Shown: positions 24,250 through 36,330 of the stretch, one piece after another
Layout: each line of letters begins with the position of its first letter
Numbering within the stretch: the stretch's first letter is position 1
DNA from: Chrysoperla carnea
Taxonomy: Eukaryota > Arthropoda > Insecta > Neuroptera > Chrysopidae
DNA: 64,000 bases
Assembly: GCF_905475395.1 (NCBI RefSeq)
Contig: NC_058341.1
Location: forward strand, 60,457,501 to 60,521,500
Direction of reading: 5' to 3'
Translations under genes and position numbers: made by a program
The notes under the pieces: model-generated
What the model saw: only the letters and a program-made list of their open reading frames with translations
The model's database searches: none
Told to the model about the DNA's origin: nothing

Positions 24250-24587
24250 ATTTTTTCAAAATAAAAAATCTTTTTTTGTATCTTTTAATCAGTTTTAAGC
24301 AAAAAACAACTCTTTTGATTTTTTCTCTAGACTCTTGTGATTTTTCTCTCTTGTGATTCTAAAGTGATTATTTGCGAGAAAAAAAATTTCTTTTTGTTCT
24401 TTATCGTGTGATTAAGATTATTGTGTTAAAAATTCAAAGGTTGTGAAAAGTTTGCTTTTCTAGAAATAGAAGAAAATCTTACACCAAAAAAAAAAAAAGA
24501 ACTTAGCCGCAAATTATATTAGTAGAAATAAAGACCATTATGAATACTAAGTCGCTTACCGTTTTCTGCCTCTTTGTCAGAATGTAT
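24250..24587. other. Low-complexity stretch
   Basis: Contains near-repeats of CTCTTGTGATT and a poly-A tract. No gene or named element is supported. Confidence 0.3.
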
Positions 24588-24836
24588 GCTTAGATATTTA
24601 AAACTACGCAACGGATTTTAATGCAGGTTTTTTAATAAATAGAGTGGTTCAAGAGGAAGCTTTATGTATAATACATGCGTAATATTGTAGAGATAAACTG
24701 ATAATTTTAGAGGTTGATAAACGAAATTGTGAACAAAAAGAGGATAAGTGACGGCATATGAAGTGAAGGTTATAACACTTTAATCTTTGTATTTAAAATT
24801 TAAAGTTACCCAGCGAGGTGGATAGTTCTCAGCTAG
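24588..24836 (+). mobile_element. Helitron-like non-autonomous element, second 3' end
   Basis: Matches 2170-2521 through ATGTATGCTTAGAT, AACGGATTTTAATGC, ATAGAGTGGTTCAAGAGGAAG and AATACATGCGTAATAT. It ends GATAGTTCTCAGCTAG followed by T. Boundaries other than the 3' end are uncertain. Confidence 0.55.
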
Positions 24837-24839
24837 TCT

Positions 24840-26290
24840 GTAATTATTTGAAAATGAATCCCCACTTTTACAAAATGTCACGGTAAATATTTTCAAACTC
24901 TCTTTATATGAAAGAATCACTTTATAAAATATAATAATATAAACATACGTAATGCAATATATTTTTAAAGTATTGGATGTGTTAAAAATTTAGTGTAAGT
25001 ACAAAGTCAGAACGAGCATAAACGAATAATTCAGTAACCTGTAAGAAATTTACTTTTAATAAGTACCCTACCCATGCCTGTATGTCAGGCATAGTTTATA
25101 ATTTTATATGCATACTCTCTATGTCATTCAAATCGCTACAGTTAAACATGCTATTTGATGTTACTATAACATTGTATGCGATATGTAAATCTACAGTTTT
25201 TAAAAACAAATTTTTTTCAAGCTTTTCAGATATTGTGAGAATTTCTGTCTTAACGAGAATAAAGGTGCAAGAAAAAGAGATTAACTTCGTAAATTTTATA
25301 TGGGCTTGTTCGTGTACTTTTGTTAGTTAAATATAAGTCGTGCTCAGTAAATTAAAAAAAACTTATTATAGAAATATGGTAAAATTAGTTAAAATGGATT
25401 TAATTTTTTACATTATTTCTCTGCTATAATGTATTCACTATCAATTTTTCATTTTTAATTAGCTGCTGCATTAAAAATAAATTTATATAAAATTATGTAG
25501 AGGTAACGATTTACAAAGTTAATAATTTTTAATGCGCGAAATATTTGACAAATGTGCAGAACGTGTGAGCAAATCTCATCACGCGACTAAAGATAATTGA
25601 ACGGTTGACGTGAGTGCTGACAGGTTAAGTCTTACCCACATTAACTGCCCTCGAGTTAAAGATCTAGATAGACCTCTCTCCGCTCTAGCTGTAGAAAAAA
25701 TCTAGCAAAAGTGTATGGGTGCATTTAATCGATGGTTCTCGGCCCATATTTATATCCAAATAAAAGAAAAAAAAAAAAAAAAAAAACTATTTTTTTTTAT
25801 AGAATAATCAGCAAGTGAAGAGTGTGCAAGGCCTGTAACATTTGCTACTTTTGCTGGCTAATCCGCCACTGGACTATTATGATTCAATGAAATGAAATTA
25901 ATTATTGTTAATAATTAATATTGCAGCCTTAATGTGTACGAAATTGTTGTGACATGTTGTATGCCCAAATGTAAAAGCCACATATATTTTACAAAACTCA
26001 TAAGTATTTTCTTTCAAACAGAGAAGAGACAAAACGGATTATTTTGTTTCATTTTACATTATTTCATTCAATTCTCGTACACTTTTCGCATGTACAATTT
26101 CTTCAATTGTAGGTAGATATATACATTCAGGGTTGAGCAATTAGTACAAGCATAATATGTAGTAAATAATTTACGTCAACAAAATAACTTAAAATATCTA
26201 AACAGACCGCATATACAAGATGTTGTATAATTGTCTGTAGAACTCTTGACTTCCTACATAAGCTTATAAAGACGAATGAAAAATTTATTT
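24840..26290. other. Intergenic stretch, nothing recognised
   Basis: AT-rich with a poly-A run near 25770. The frame at 25082-25330 has no family resemblance and no supporting splice sites. No repeat family could be identified. Confidence 0.35.
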
Positions 26291-26293
26291 ACC

Positions 26294-26626
26294 AAATTTC
26301 GATCTGAGACCTAATTGCCGAGATAATTAACCAAATCAATAAAAAAATTTATCCAATGATAGAGCACTTAGAAAGGATGGCTTTATCGTTACGTTAAATT
26401 ATGATATTTTCTATCGCAATTTTTTAAATTTTTATTAAATACAATTCAGTAACCGGTGTGAACTATTACATAACCTGTTAATTACTGGGTGGGTTTTTTA
26501 AATTTTTTTTAAATCCCAACCAGTCACGATAAAGACATCGTTCTTTTTCTAAGTGCTTTGTCATTGGATAAATTTATGAATTGATTTGGTAAATTATCTC
26601 GAAAAGGCCTCAGATCGAATTAATTT
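26294..26626. mobile_element. Inverted-repeat element (~333 bp)
   Basis: The left arm 26294-26393 (CGATCTGAGACC, ACCAAATCAAT, TTTATCCAATGA, AGCACTTAGAAA) is the reverse complement of 26525-26626 with scattered mismatches. The interior around 26447-26490 is itself an imperfect palindrome (CAGTAACCGGT to ACCTGTTAATTACTG). There is no coding potential. Confidence 0.8.
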
Positions 26627-26800
26627 GTTTTTAATTAAACCATCAAATGATTCATTTAGTGAATCATTGGTTTATTTAAAGAATCATTGATTCATTTAGG
26701 GAATGTATCTTATCCCCTCTATATACCACCCCTGCCGAACTCTTTAAAAAGTAATTTTCTCTACCTACTTTTGTCAAATTTTGGATTCATAGTCTATGAT

Positions 26801-27362
26801 TTAACGTTGTGCGAGCGCCAAGGCAAGTTTGGACTCGTGGTTGAAATTATTTGTACCTTATTTTCAACTTTGTATATAAATATCGTTTTTAAATGACAAA
26901 ATTTTCAATTTTCGATATTTTGAAAATTACTTCAGATAACAAAAAATATAATCTTACTTTTCGTCTTATATTGTCAAGTTATAACATAATTCACCATCAA
27001 AATTGAAAATGTATATATTTTTTAATTTGTGTCCCTACTACCGTGCTCATACATCCTTAATAATTCGAAAACAACGGGTACTTTTTTTTCAATAAATTAT
27101 TAAGGTTTTAACTTTAATTTCAATACTTTTTTTTTAATTTTCCTCGAACTAGTTTTGAAGAAATCTATGAAAACATATCATCTATCTACCAATTTCCCAT
27201 AATACCAATGTTAAATATGCCTACTTTTGAAGTAATTTGTTTATTTAAATAATCAAGCAATACCCCCTAAAATTTTCAGAATTAATTTAAATTTAGTCCA
27301 AATTCATATAAAAAAATCAAAGTCTTTTTACCAAAATTGCCGTGGCGCTCGTATATCCTTAA
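26801..27362 (+). mobile_element. TTAA-bounded MITE-like element, most complete copy
   Basis: Begins TTAACGTTGTGCGAGCGCCA and ends TGGCGCTCGTATATCCTTAA, so the ends are inverted repeats of about 20 bp framed by TTAA. An internal end-like motif (CCGTGCTCATACATCCTTAA) at 27043-27062 divides it into two units. TTAA borders are typical of piggyBac-type target sites, but no transposase is present to confirm this. Confidence 0.75.
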
Positions 27363-27534
27363 AATTGGTGGTAAGATTGCAGGCAAATACTCGCCTCAAC
27401 AGAACAAATTCTCTTTTCCTAATAGATACCTACCACTAAAAATATAGTTTATCTTCCCAACCCTAAATGTTATCTCATATATTGCAGAGTACATAACATA
27501 CAATACGTTCCATAAAAATATGTTCTTAAATTAT

Positions 27535-28032
27535 TATACCATGTATATGAAATATATCAAGGTATACTAAGTTAAGTCCCAAGTTTGTAAAGCTTAAAAA
27601 TATTGATACTATGAACAAAATTTTGGTAGAGGTGTTTATAAAATCATCTAATTAGTCCATTCCCGGTCGTCTGTCTGTCCGTCTGTCATCACGATTACTT
27701 AAAAACGAAAAGAGATATCAAGCTGAAATTTTTATAGAGTGCTCAGGACGTAAAAAGTGAGGCCGAGTTCTAAAATGAGTTCGAATAAAAGTTTACATGT
27801 AAAAAATGTTCCTTATATAAAAAATAAACAACTTTTGTATGAAAGATTTTATCGTAAACATCACTGTTTAACCTTGAGAGCGCAAATTATGCGCAAATTG
27901 TATAGTATGTATTATATGGAAATATCAGTTATATATGTGTGGCATGTATGTTTGTGTAATGTGACACAGTAAACAACACTGTCTATACATGCTATTTGAA
28001 CAATTAACTCAGTCCATTGTTGTTTTCACTTG
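27535..28032 (+). repeat. TATACCATG family, solitary arm
   Basis: Runs from TATACCATGTATATGAAAT through GTCTGTCCGTCTGTC to the inner end CAATTAACTCAGTCCATTG and TTTTCACTTG. No opposite arm follows. A small part of the arm centre is missing. Confidence 0.8.
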
Positions 28033-28034
28033 CT

Positions 28035-29865
28035 ATACAGTTGTGTTTATAAAATATAAAATACTTGTGTTGATGAACCAATTTTTTGTGAATATTAGTA
28101 TATGTGACTTGATTAAAAATTGCCAAGAAAATATGCAAATTTGCTAAAATAAAAACAATTTTCAGGGATTTTCATATTTGTGTGTGGAATCCATGTATTA
28201 ATTTTGTTTTCCCCTGAATATTTTTTCACGTTTTTACTATTACCAGGATTATATATACATATATCCATGAATATTTTTTGAAGTATTTATATTTGTTTAA
28301 AATTTTAGTTTTAAAGTAGCTTGGCGTCGAAATACTCTTACCCGAGGTTTGGTCGTGAATACAAAATATGTGTAAATTAAAATTCTTAAAAATATTATTT
28401 TGGTTTCCGATAATCGAAAACAAAATCGAGCATATTTGAGATAGCTAAATTTTTTACATTTCTTTTCTTATTGAACGCTGAGTATGTTAGAAGGTTAATG
28501 AAAACAGAAATTTGGCTTGCCGTATCGCGGAAATATTTAACTATAATGTTAAGAACCTAGAAACTAAAGTTAAAAAAGATCGAGAAGTGTCGTAAGACAC
28601 CCGGTGTGAACTATATTACTTTCGTACCTTGGTACATTATAAATGTAGCGCTTACTTTTTTTATTTGCAAGATTTTTTTCTGAAAATTAAAGGTATTAAT
28701 TTTAGAAGTCAAATACTTGTTTGATTCTTTAAAGAATTTAATTTAATATCTACTTTTGGTTTTTACTGTATGCAACAGTTATAGTATTAGTTTAAAAAAG
28801 ACATAATTCTGATTTAGTAATCAACCCCATATGTGCGTACATTACGCTTGATTTTATTAGGATATTTATTATGACATAAAATAAAAAATTGTATTGTACC
28901 TACTTTAAATTGTCTCTGTTTTCTTTAACTTCTGATTACTTTAACAACTCATTTTTTTTTAACTTATGAAACATAAAATTTTGATTAAAAAAAGTGACAG
29001 TTATACAAAAATTTTTGCATTTTCTCAAAGTTCATGCCAACCTGAATCGATTGAAAAAGTTCCAGTTTCCTAGGTAAACTAGATGTCGGTTTTTGGTGTT
29101 TGTTGCAGTTGTTTTGGTTTAAACTCCCAACCAGTAAACAAATATCGAGTGATAAGGAACATAATTCCAAAAGTGAATTTTTAAGAGGGGTACGTAAGGT
29201 TATTTTTTAAGGGTTTATAACACACAATATTTATTATGCGTTTCATTGTCATTATTAAGCGAGAAAAAATTTGTTTTTGCCATTCCAAAATAGTATGTAC
29301 CTACACAATAATAGAGTACTTTCGGTAGTGAAAAATAAATTATGAAATTTGATGCAAATTAAATTTGATGTAGAAATATACTTAAATATTCTCAATTTGA
29401 GTCATAAAAGCACATTATTATTTTATTATATTAAAATTAAAAATCGTAATTTTTTTACTGTTTATCACGTGATCTAAAACAGGAACGAGGCTTGATGTGA
29501 TGTCTTATATAGACAATAACCAAAAACCGACAGTTCAGTGTAGACAGCTAGGTGTAATATATCTGTCAAATTTAATTGTATTCTTTCGACACTGTATTTC
29601 ATTTGTACCTATTTATTTATTAAAATGCAAATAATAATCACTAAGGACATGATAAAAACAAGGTAAAAACTAATGAAGGAAAAGTATTGATACAGTGACA
29701 AGTGTGGTAGAAGATTTTTTGACAGAATTACTAATATCAATATTTAAAACATGAAAATGACTTTGATTTCAAAAAATGAATATGCTCCCATTACATCGGA
29801 CAAGACTTTATTATATTATAAAATTGATATATTATTCTTGTAATATTTTGTTTGAAAGCAGCCAA
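28035..29865. other. Intergenic stretch, nothing recognised
   Basis: AT-rich sequence without supported exons, RNA genes or repeat ends. Short open frames on both strands show no family signature. Confidence 0.35.
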
Positions 29866-29869
29866 ATGT

Positions 29870-30290
29870 AAGTGTGGGCCTTCTCGAATTTTCCCGGGTA
29901 TGTGGGTTATACCAATCCTAGAAACACCTTAAGGTCTACCCATGTGCCAGTTTAATCGAAATCGTTAGAGCCGTCTTTGAGAAAACCTAAAAAAAGTTTT
30001 TCCCAAGAGAGTGAGCCTTCTCGAATTTTCCCGGATATGTGTCTTATAAAAATTCTAGGAACACCTTAAGGTCTAGCCTTGTGCCTAGTTTAATCGAATT
30101 CGTTTGAGCCGTTTTTGAGAAAACTCCAAAAAAAAGTTTTTCCCAAGGATGTGGGCTTCTCGAATTTTCCCGGATATGTGGCTTATACCAATCTTAGGAA
30201 TACCTTAAGGTCTAGCCTTGTGCCCAGTTTAATCGAAACCGCTAGAGCCGTTTTTGAGAAAATCCCAAAAAACCTGTTTTAACCTAGAGG
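29870..30290 (+). repeat. Three tandem copies of a ~138 bp unit
   Basis: CTTCTCGAATTTTCCCGG recurs at about 29880, 30017 and 30155. Each is followed by ATTCTAGGAACACCTTAAGG-like and GCCGTTTTTGAGAAAA stretches. Downstream at 30395-30425 are short GACATACC repeats ending GACGGACGC. The style (AGTTTAATCGAAAxCG before a GACATACC run) resembles 3' tails of insect non-LTR elements, but that is inference. Confidence 0.85.
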
Positions 30291-30540
30291 GAAGTATCCT
30301 TAAAAAATAGGCCTAGGGGAAAAATGAAAAAATCGTCATGAATTATGACCAAACTGAACCTATGTACCGAGTTTGAGAAAAATCGGTTGAAAGACATACC
30401 GACATACCGACATACCGACGGACGCAACATTTTTAAAACCACTTTTTTGGAATCAGGGACCCTCAAAACGTGTATTTCCGTTGAAACCCCAATATCGATT
30501 TTTTTTTTCGATTATTATATTTATAATATAATAAAGTAAA

Positions 30541-30680
30541 AAGTTTTAAAATTTAATTTAATTTTATGGCAAGAAAGAGTTTTAATTTTGCCAGAATATA
30601 ATTTTGTGTGGCTTTTTATTAGGCAAATCAACATTTTGAAGTACTTTTTTTTCAAACATAGTAGAATATCCTATTAATCG
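30541..30680 (+). repeat. Dispersed repeat, shared with 16187-16335
   Basis: Contains TTTAATTTTATGGCAAGAAA and AACATAGTAGAATAT as in the other copy. It follows directly after the three-unit tandem array. Confidence 0.65.
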
Positions 30681-30994
30681 TTTATGTAATAATATTGCAT
30701 ATATTTTTTTAAATAAATGGGAATAAACTTTATAAGCTGTGGAGTTAGTAAATTTGCTTGCTCTGAATAATATTTGAATAATTGAATTCCTTAAAATAAT
30801 GTTTTAATTTACACGTATTCATCATGACACTTTCTATAAAAAATTAAATGTAATTCTTTTCTCTTTATTTCAATATTCTTGTCATAAAATTATATGAAAA
30901 GAAAGAATATATAAAAAAAAATTGTCTCTCTTGACTCTTTTTTCTACATATTATCTGTCGCTGGTGCTAATGTTGAACGTCAATTTATTTACAG

Positions 30995-31106
30995 GTGTGA
31001 AATTTCCCTTGAGAAATACCCACCTCCTGGTTGTACAGTAGCAACAACTACCTATAATCAAGGAAATGAAACCGAAAAAACAGCCTGGCCCTGGAATCAA
31101 CTGCGT
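30995..31106 (+). CDS. Isolated coding-like exon, family unknown
   Basis: TTATTTACAG at 30985-30994 is a good splice acceptor, and CGT|GTCAGT at 31104-31112 is a possible donor. Between them the frame reads CEISLEKYPPPGCTVATTTY and continues NQGNETEKTAWPWNQLR. It has two Cys, an N-glycosylation motif (NET) and balanced codon use unlike the AT-rich surroundings, which suggests an extracellular protein segment. The frame stays open upstream to about 30918 and downstream to about 31160. No flanking exon was found, so it may belong to a gene with very large introns, be a decayed exon, or be a transposon fragment. I do not recognise the protein. Confidence 0.35.
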
Positions 31107-31451
31107 GTCAGTAGATTTTTATATGGGTCGGTGAAAAATGTTTATCTGTGTGTCTTGTAAAAAAAATAAAATTATGCGGAGTTTTAAAAAAACAATGGAT
31201 TTTAAGTATTTTTTGATCATTGACATTTTTTACTTAACCTCGCAATTTTCATGATAAAAGTATTTTAAAAACACACTTGAGTTTTCGCTGAACACTTGAT
31301 GCTTCAATACGCGTTTTTTTTCTATTGCTTATACAGTGTGTCACATTTAAGATGAAGACACCCTCATATTTTCATTATTTATAAGAATATAGATTTGAAA
31401 TTTTGCACAGTTTTCCAGGATGACTGGTGATGGCTCACATTTTTTAAGATA

Positions 31452-32083
31452 CTTAACCGAAATGTGAACTTTAAAATCAGTCTACTACAAATTCATAAAT
31501 AGGGCCAATTCTTAATATTTTGTCTAGCGTCAAAGATGGTTAGAGATCTCGAAAAAAAATTATAAGAAAAAGTTGCTTAAAATATTTTTTATTGCCCTAC
31601 TGGATTTGCATGACAAAATTGACATTTTTTATTTTTCATTATTTGGGTCCGAACCTTAATATAATCACACTCATAATTATTACAAGTTTATTGAAATATT
31701 TGAATACATACCACTATTAAATTATTAATTTATTCAGTTTTTACATTGTTTAGCATAATAGTTACAAAATTACAAAATAAAATTTTATAATTAGTGTGCT
31801 ATGGAATGTTAAAACTGCACAAATTGATAATTTAATAGTGTTATGTATTCAAATATTTCAATAAACTTAAAAATTCGAATCTTGTCATGAAAAATGCATG
31901 CGTATATGAATCGTATATCGAATAAAAATCATCGGTATGGGTATACAAAAATATTCTAAGCAACTTTTTCTAATAATTTTTTTCGATATGTGAAACCATC
32001 TCTGATGCTAGGCAAAATATTAAGAATCGATCCAATTTGTCAATTTGTAGTGGGGTGAGTTTAAAGTTTTGATTTCGGTTAAG
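31452..32083. mobile_element. Inverted-repeat element (~632 bp)
   Basis: Ends CTTAACCGAAA and TTTCGGTTAAG. Pairing continues through CAATTCTTAATATTTTG against CAAAATATTAAGAATCG and AAAAAGTTGCTTA against TAAGCAACTTTTT. Nearest the centre it runs over about 45 bp (TTTATTGAAATATTTGAATA with its complement at 31844-31863). The loop is centred near 31765. Confidence 0.85.
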
Positions 32084-32089
32084 GGGGAG

Positions 32090-34138
32090 AGTACGATAAC
32101 TGTGGCGCCACGATTTGGTGATGGAATATGGTTAAACAAAGTAAATCAAATCGATATGTATATAAATAACGGAAATATGACGGTGTTTTTATCATATATG
32201 CGACACAATATGTAGCGAAAACGGTGAGGTAAGGCAAAAAATGCCAATAGCCAAAAAGTGCCTAGAATGGTTAAAAATTTAACGCTTATGTATACAAAAC
32301 TGTGAGGTTCAATGAAAATTTTCAAGTGACAAAAAATTGCTTTAAATCGTCCAAAATATAATATTTAATGGCTTTCAACTTAATTTTTTGGCCGTAAGCA
32401 CAAAATAAACTTTTTTCGTCAATAACTGGCCAATATCTCGAAAACGGTGAGGCTAGGCCAAAAATGACATGGATTCAAAAATGCTTAGAATCATAAAAAA
32501 TTTTAAATCCATTAGTCTTTTTATTCCCCGAACCAAAACAAGTGGTGTTATAAGTTTGACCGATATGTGTGCCTGTGTGTCTGTCTGTGGCATCGTAACG
32601 CCTAAACTAAAACACCTAAAGTTTGGAGAAGGCTCTAAGGAAAAAGGTAATTTAATTTAAAGTGTTCATAGATACGTTTCAAGTTCGAGTTTTGTGTTCC
32701 GTACCCGAAACATTTCTCGGAGGTTTTTTAAATTTTGTAAATTATACTTGGTGAATGTTAAGGAAAACACATGTGGTTTCTGGTGATAAGATACTTCTGT
32801 CCCACTTTATGGACGTAAATCGAAAAAACTCTAGCTCGCATGAATATTTTTTGTTGGGTACACTCTAACAAAAATTACACTCAGACAAAAATTTACTCCG
32901 ACTCACATAAAAATCTACATTCGCGGAGTCGATTCCTGGGTCAAATGCCTTATTTCCTCGATTACCAGCGCTGAGAGAGTTTTATACACATTATCTTCAT
33001 ATACATTACATGTTTCATATAATAAATCAGATTCTGTCAAAGTCGAGGTAAGTGGTGTTGGAATTCGTTATTGTATGTGTGCTTGTTGTTTGTTCGCTAC
33101 CAATTCCTAGAGACAGACGCGAGAGACAACATAACTACTTGTTAACGTTCCATTTATGTTCGTTACCTACTGTGTAAATACTTTTTTTTAATCAATTTGT
33201 TCGTGTTGTTACTGTTAGTCGCAGTAAAAGATTTTCTACCTGTAACTAAGTACTTCAGGTACCAAGGTATATTTTAAAATTTATAAATTGAAATTGGGAA
33301 CGCTAGGATTCAAAACTCACAGCTTTTGTCCAATCAAATCTCAGATATCGTTTTCAGGTAATTTTTTCATAAAAAAATTTGAATATCGAAAAACGATAAA
33401 ATCGAGGTTTTCGTATTTTCGAGGGAATGAAAAAAATTCGTCTAGTTTTAGTCTCCAAAAGCCACTTCGGGTCATAAAAGGGGCAACTGGGTTTTTTTTA
33501 ACTGGTACTACATACTTATTGTAGCAGACTCTGGAGTGACCAAACTGCGGAAGCACTTTATCAATCCGGAACTGATATTCTCTACATTTTAGTTAGTATT
33601 CGGAGTAAATGTTCAGCAATGCCTTAAATGGAACAAGGGCGGATATAATAACAAACGATTCAGTGATTATATCTGACAATCTTGCAGGCATGCAAGATAT
33701 GATCAAGTCACTTGCATAAATTAGCGAAAGTTATGTATAAATCAGTTAGCACGAGTTGCAGATCAACAGCTGGAAATTTATGATAGAAAACAACATTCTA
33801 GGGCAACAGCTTCTATGCGCCAGTCGACCTACAATAGTAAGAACCAGGCACCCTAGGCATAACGCAGAATTTCAGAACAGAATTTCTTACGCTTTAAAAA
33901 ACTGAGCTACTAGGGTTGACACGATAGCTACAGGAAAATGGTTTGGCGTGAAGTTATCATGGGCAGTAGAGGACATTCGCCTGTGTCCGTGCTTTTGATC
34001 TGAAATTCTAGTTCAAGGTCATTTTAAACATAAAAAGATACAGTTCCATGTAAAATATTCGGAGCCCCGGTTTCGTGGCAAAATTCTATTTGATTGAAGT
34101 AAGTACAGCGGAGGTGAAGCCACGTTTTCATGTCTTTT
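32090..34138. other. Intergenic stretch with minor direct repeats
   Basis: GAAAACGGTGAGG followed by GGC(C/A)AAAAATG occurs at 32217 and 32440. Otherwise no gene, RNA or transposon end is recognised. The frames at 33288-33556 overlap on both strands without a family match. Confidence 0.35.
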
Positions 34139-34516
34139 TATACCATGTATATATGTAATATATACCAAGGTATCCTAAGTTTAGTCCCAAGTTTATAACG
34201 CTTAAAAATATTGATGCTACAAACAACATATTGGTATAAGTGTTCACAAAATCACCTAATTATTCCATTTCCGGTTGTCAGTCTGTCTGTTTGTCCGTTT
34301 GTGATCACGATAACTCAAAAACGAAAAGAGATATCAAGTTGATTTTTTTATAGCGTGCTTAGGACGTAAAAAGTGAGTTCGAGTTCGTAAATGAGTATGG
34401 GAATATCAGTTATATATGTGTGACATGTATGTATGTGTAATGTGACGATGTAATCAACACTATCTATACATGGTATTTCAACAATTAACTCAGTCAACTG
34501 TTTGTTTTCACTTGTT
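34139..34516 (+). repeat. TATACCATG family, solitary arm with internal deletion
   Basis: The outer end TATACCATGTATATATG and the inner end CAATTAACTCAGTCAACTG are intact. About 150 bp between GTTCGTAAATGAG and GGGAATATCAG, present in other copies, is missing. Confidence 0.8.
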
Positions 34517-34519
34517 AAA

Positions 34520-36330
34520 CATGAATTGTGGCTCTGTTTGTATTTTAATGCGTACAAAAGGTATTTATTTTATAGTATGTGTCACCTGAGAGAACAGAGA
34601 GAACAGTACGTTTTTTGTCTTGTACAATATCTTTCAGAAAATTGTTTTCCCACAACCATTTATATTTTTGCTTTCTTTACATACTGACATACACACAACA
34701 AGATATAATAGAAATCTGTTTTTATTCAACATATTCTTCACATAAAGTGTTATACGTTACTTAACGCATGTGTGTGAGAGAAAATATTATTAAAGGATCG
34801 GAAACGAAAAAGGATACTTGAAAATGATATGTGAACGTTTTGAAAATGGCATGTGAAAACATTTCAAGAAAATGTAAGTTATCAATACCTACGCATTTTG
34901 TTATGTTTACAAGAATCAAAATATATTTTAACCACAACACAAGAAACGATTGGTACAAAGAATAACGCACGCAATATATTTCTTTTTAAATTCAATCAAA
35001 TACAGTGTGCGCATTTAAGATGAAAAATAAATATGACTGATTTGAAATTTTGTACAGTCAAATAAGGTAAAGTAGGGCGCTTGACATGAATCCAAGAAGT
35101 CCGGGTTCGAGCCCCAATATACAGTTTACTTTCAATAATTTTATTTAAGTCTTTTACTTAAATAACAAATTCAAGCTTTCGTTTTTTCCACGAAAGTGTT
35201 GATAATATCATTGATTTCCAGATGTTTAGCAAAGCAAGCCCGAATAAGTTTTCCTGTCCCATTGTCCGCATGCTTCAATGAGATGAGCTACCGACTCTGG
35301 CATGGCGAAATTATTTTTACATTTCATTTTCCATTTAGCCATCCAGAATCATTATTCATTTATAATAGTTGATTCTCTATCGTAAATGAATATATCGTAC
35401 CTACATTTGAATCACTTTTTTCACTGTCTGGATATCGATATTCATTTCCTTGACACCAACATTTGGTTGATTGATAACGGAATCTAATATAGGGGTATAT
35501 AAATTTATTTCCGAAAGTACTGTTCTATCGCAATCGATAGAATTTTTTTCGATTTTTGGGACCTACGTGCTTTGAAACAAATTTTTAAACAAAACAAAAA
35601 ATGTTCCCCCCAAAAATTATCAGATAGGGGCTTTATTATGAGATTAGGAACAATAGACTAACTATTTAAAGCGATTTATTTATTTATTTATTTTTTTAAA
35701 TTATTTTTGTTAAGTCATAGGTCTATTTAGATGATGCACATGCCCATCACCTAAACATGCCCATATGGGTGGATCCGCAACTGGGTGTTAAAGTGCGGTA
35801 ATTCTGAAAAACTGCCAAATATATTTCAGGTCTTATACATAACGGAAGTGTGAAAACAACTAATGGTTATGTAAAAATCAACACTAGGAATTAAGGCTTC
35901 TCTCCTCTTTTTTAAAACACAGAAAATTTAGAATAAGAAAGGATAACATTGAATCGTTAATAATTCAACGGACTTGTGGTATCGTTGCATGAATAAATCT
36001 TCAAAGATATTTTAGAAACAAAAATAATGAATATTTTTCTTTACCTTTTTATACAGAAAATAAATCGTTTTGTCAAACATAACGACTATAGGAAAAATCA
36101 GTAACTATGAGTGTATGTAATGCATCCAGCTTGTATGTATGTTCTATAAGATTGGACGGTTGATGGGTGGGTGTTCATTGTAACGGTACATTAAATATAC
36201 TGCATCGCTGATTATTATCGTCAAAAACGATAGATGATGCACTGTATAAAATACTCACATATTTCTGTTGACTGAATTTATGAATGATATAATAATAATA
36301 ATATTAGTCGCATCAATGAATGTTTTTGCT
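34520..36330. other. Intergenic stretch, little recognised
   Basis: The 34991-35050 segment (ACAGTGTGCGCATTTAAGATGA) resembles 31332-31350 (ACAGTGTGTCACATTTAAGA), so both may be ends of one element family. A TTTATTTA run is at 35670-35690. No gene supported. Confidence 0.4.

Noticed and set aside
27757-27972. 71-codon frame
   Set aside because: It lies wholly within a solitary arm of the TATACCATG repeat family, and other copies do not keep the frame.
17586-30290. CRISPR array or phage/prokaryotic features
   Set aside because: Repeat units (158 bp, ~138 bp) are far too long and lack spacers, and the genes are clearly eukaryotic with introns.
35086-35140. B-box-like GGGTTCGAGCCCC suggesting a tRNA
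   Set aside because: The T-arm is plausible, but no A box, D-arm or pairing acceptor stem is found upstream.
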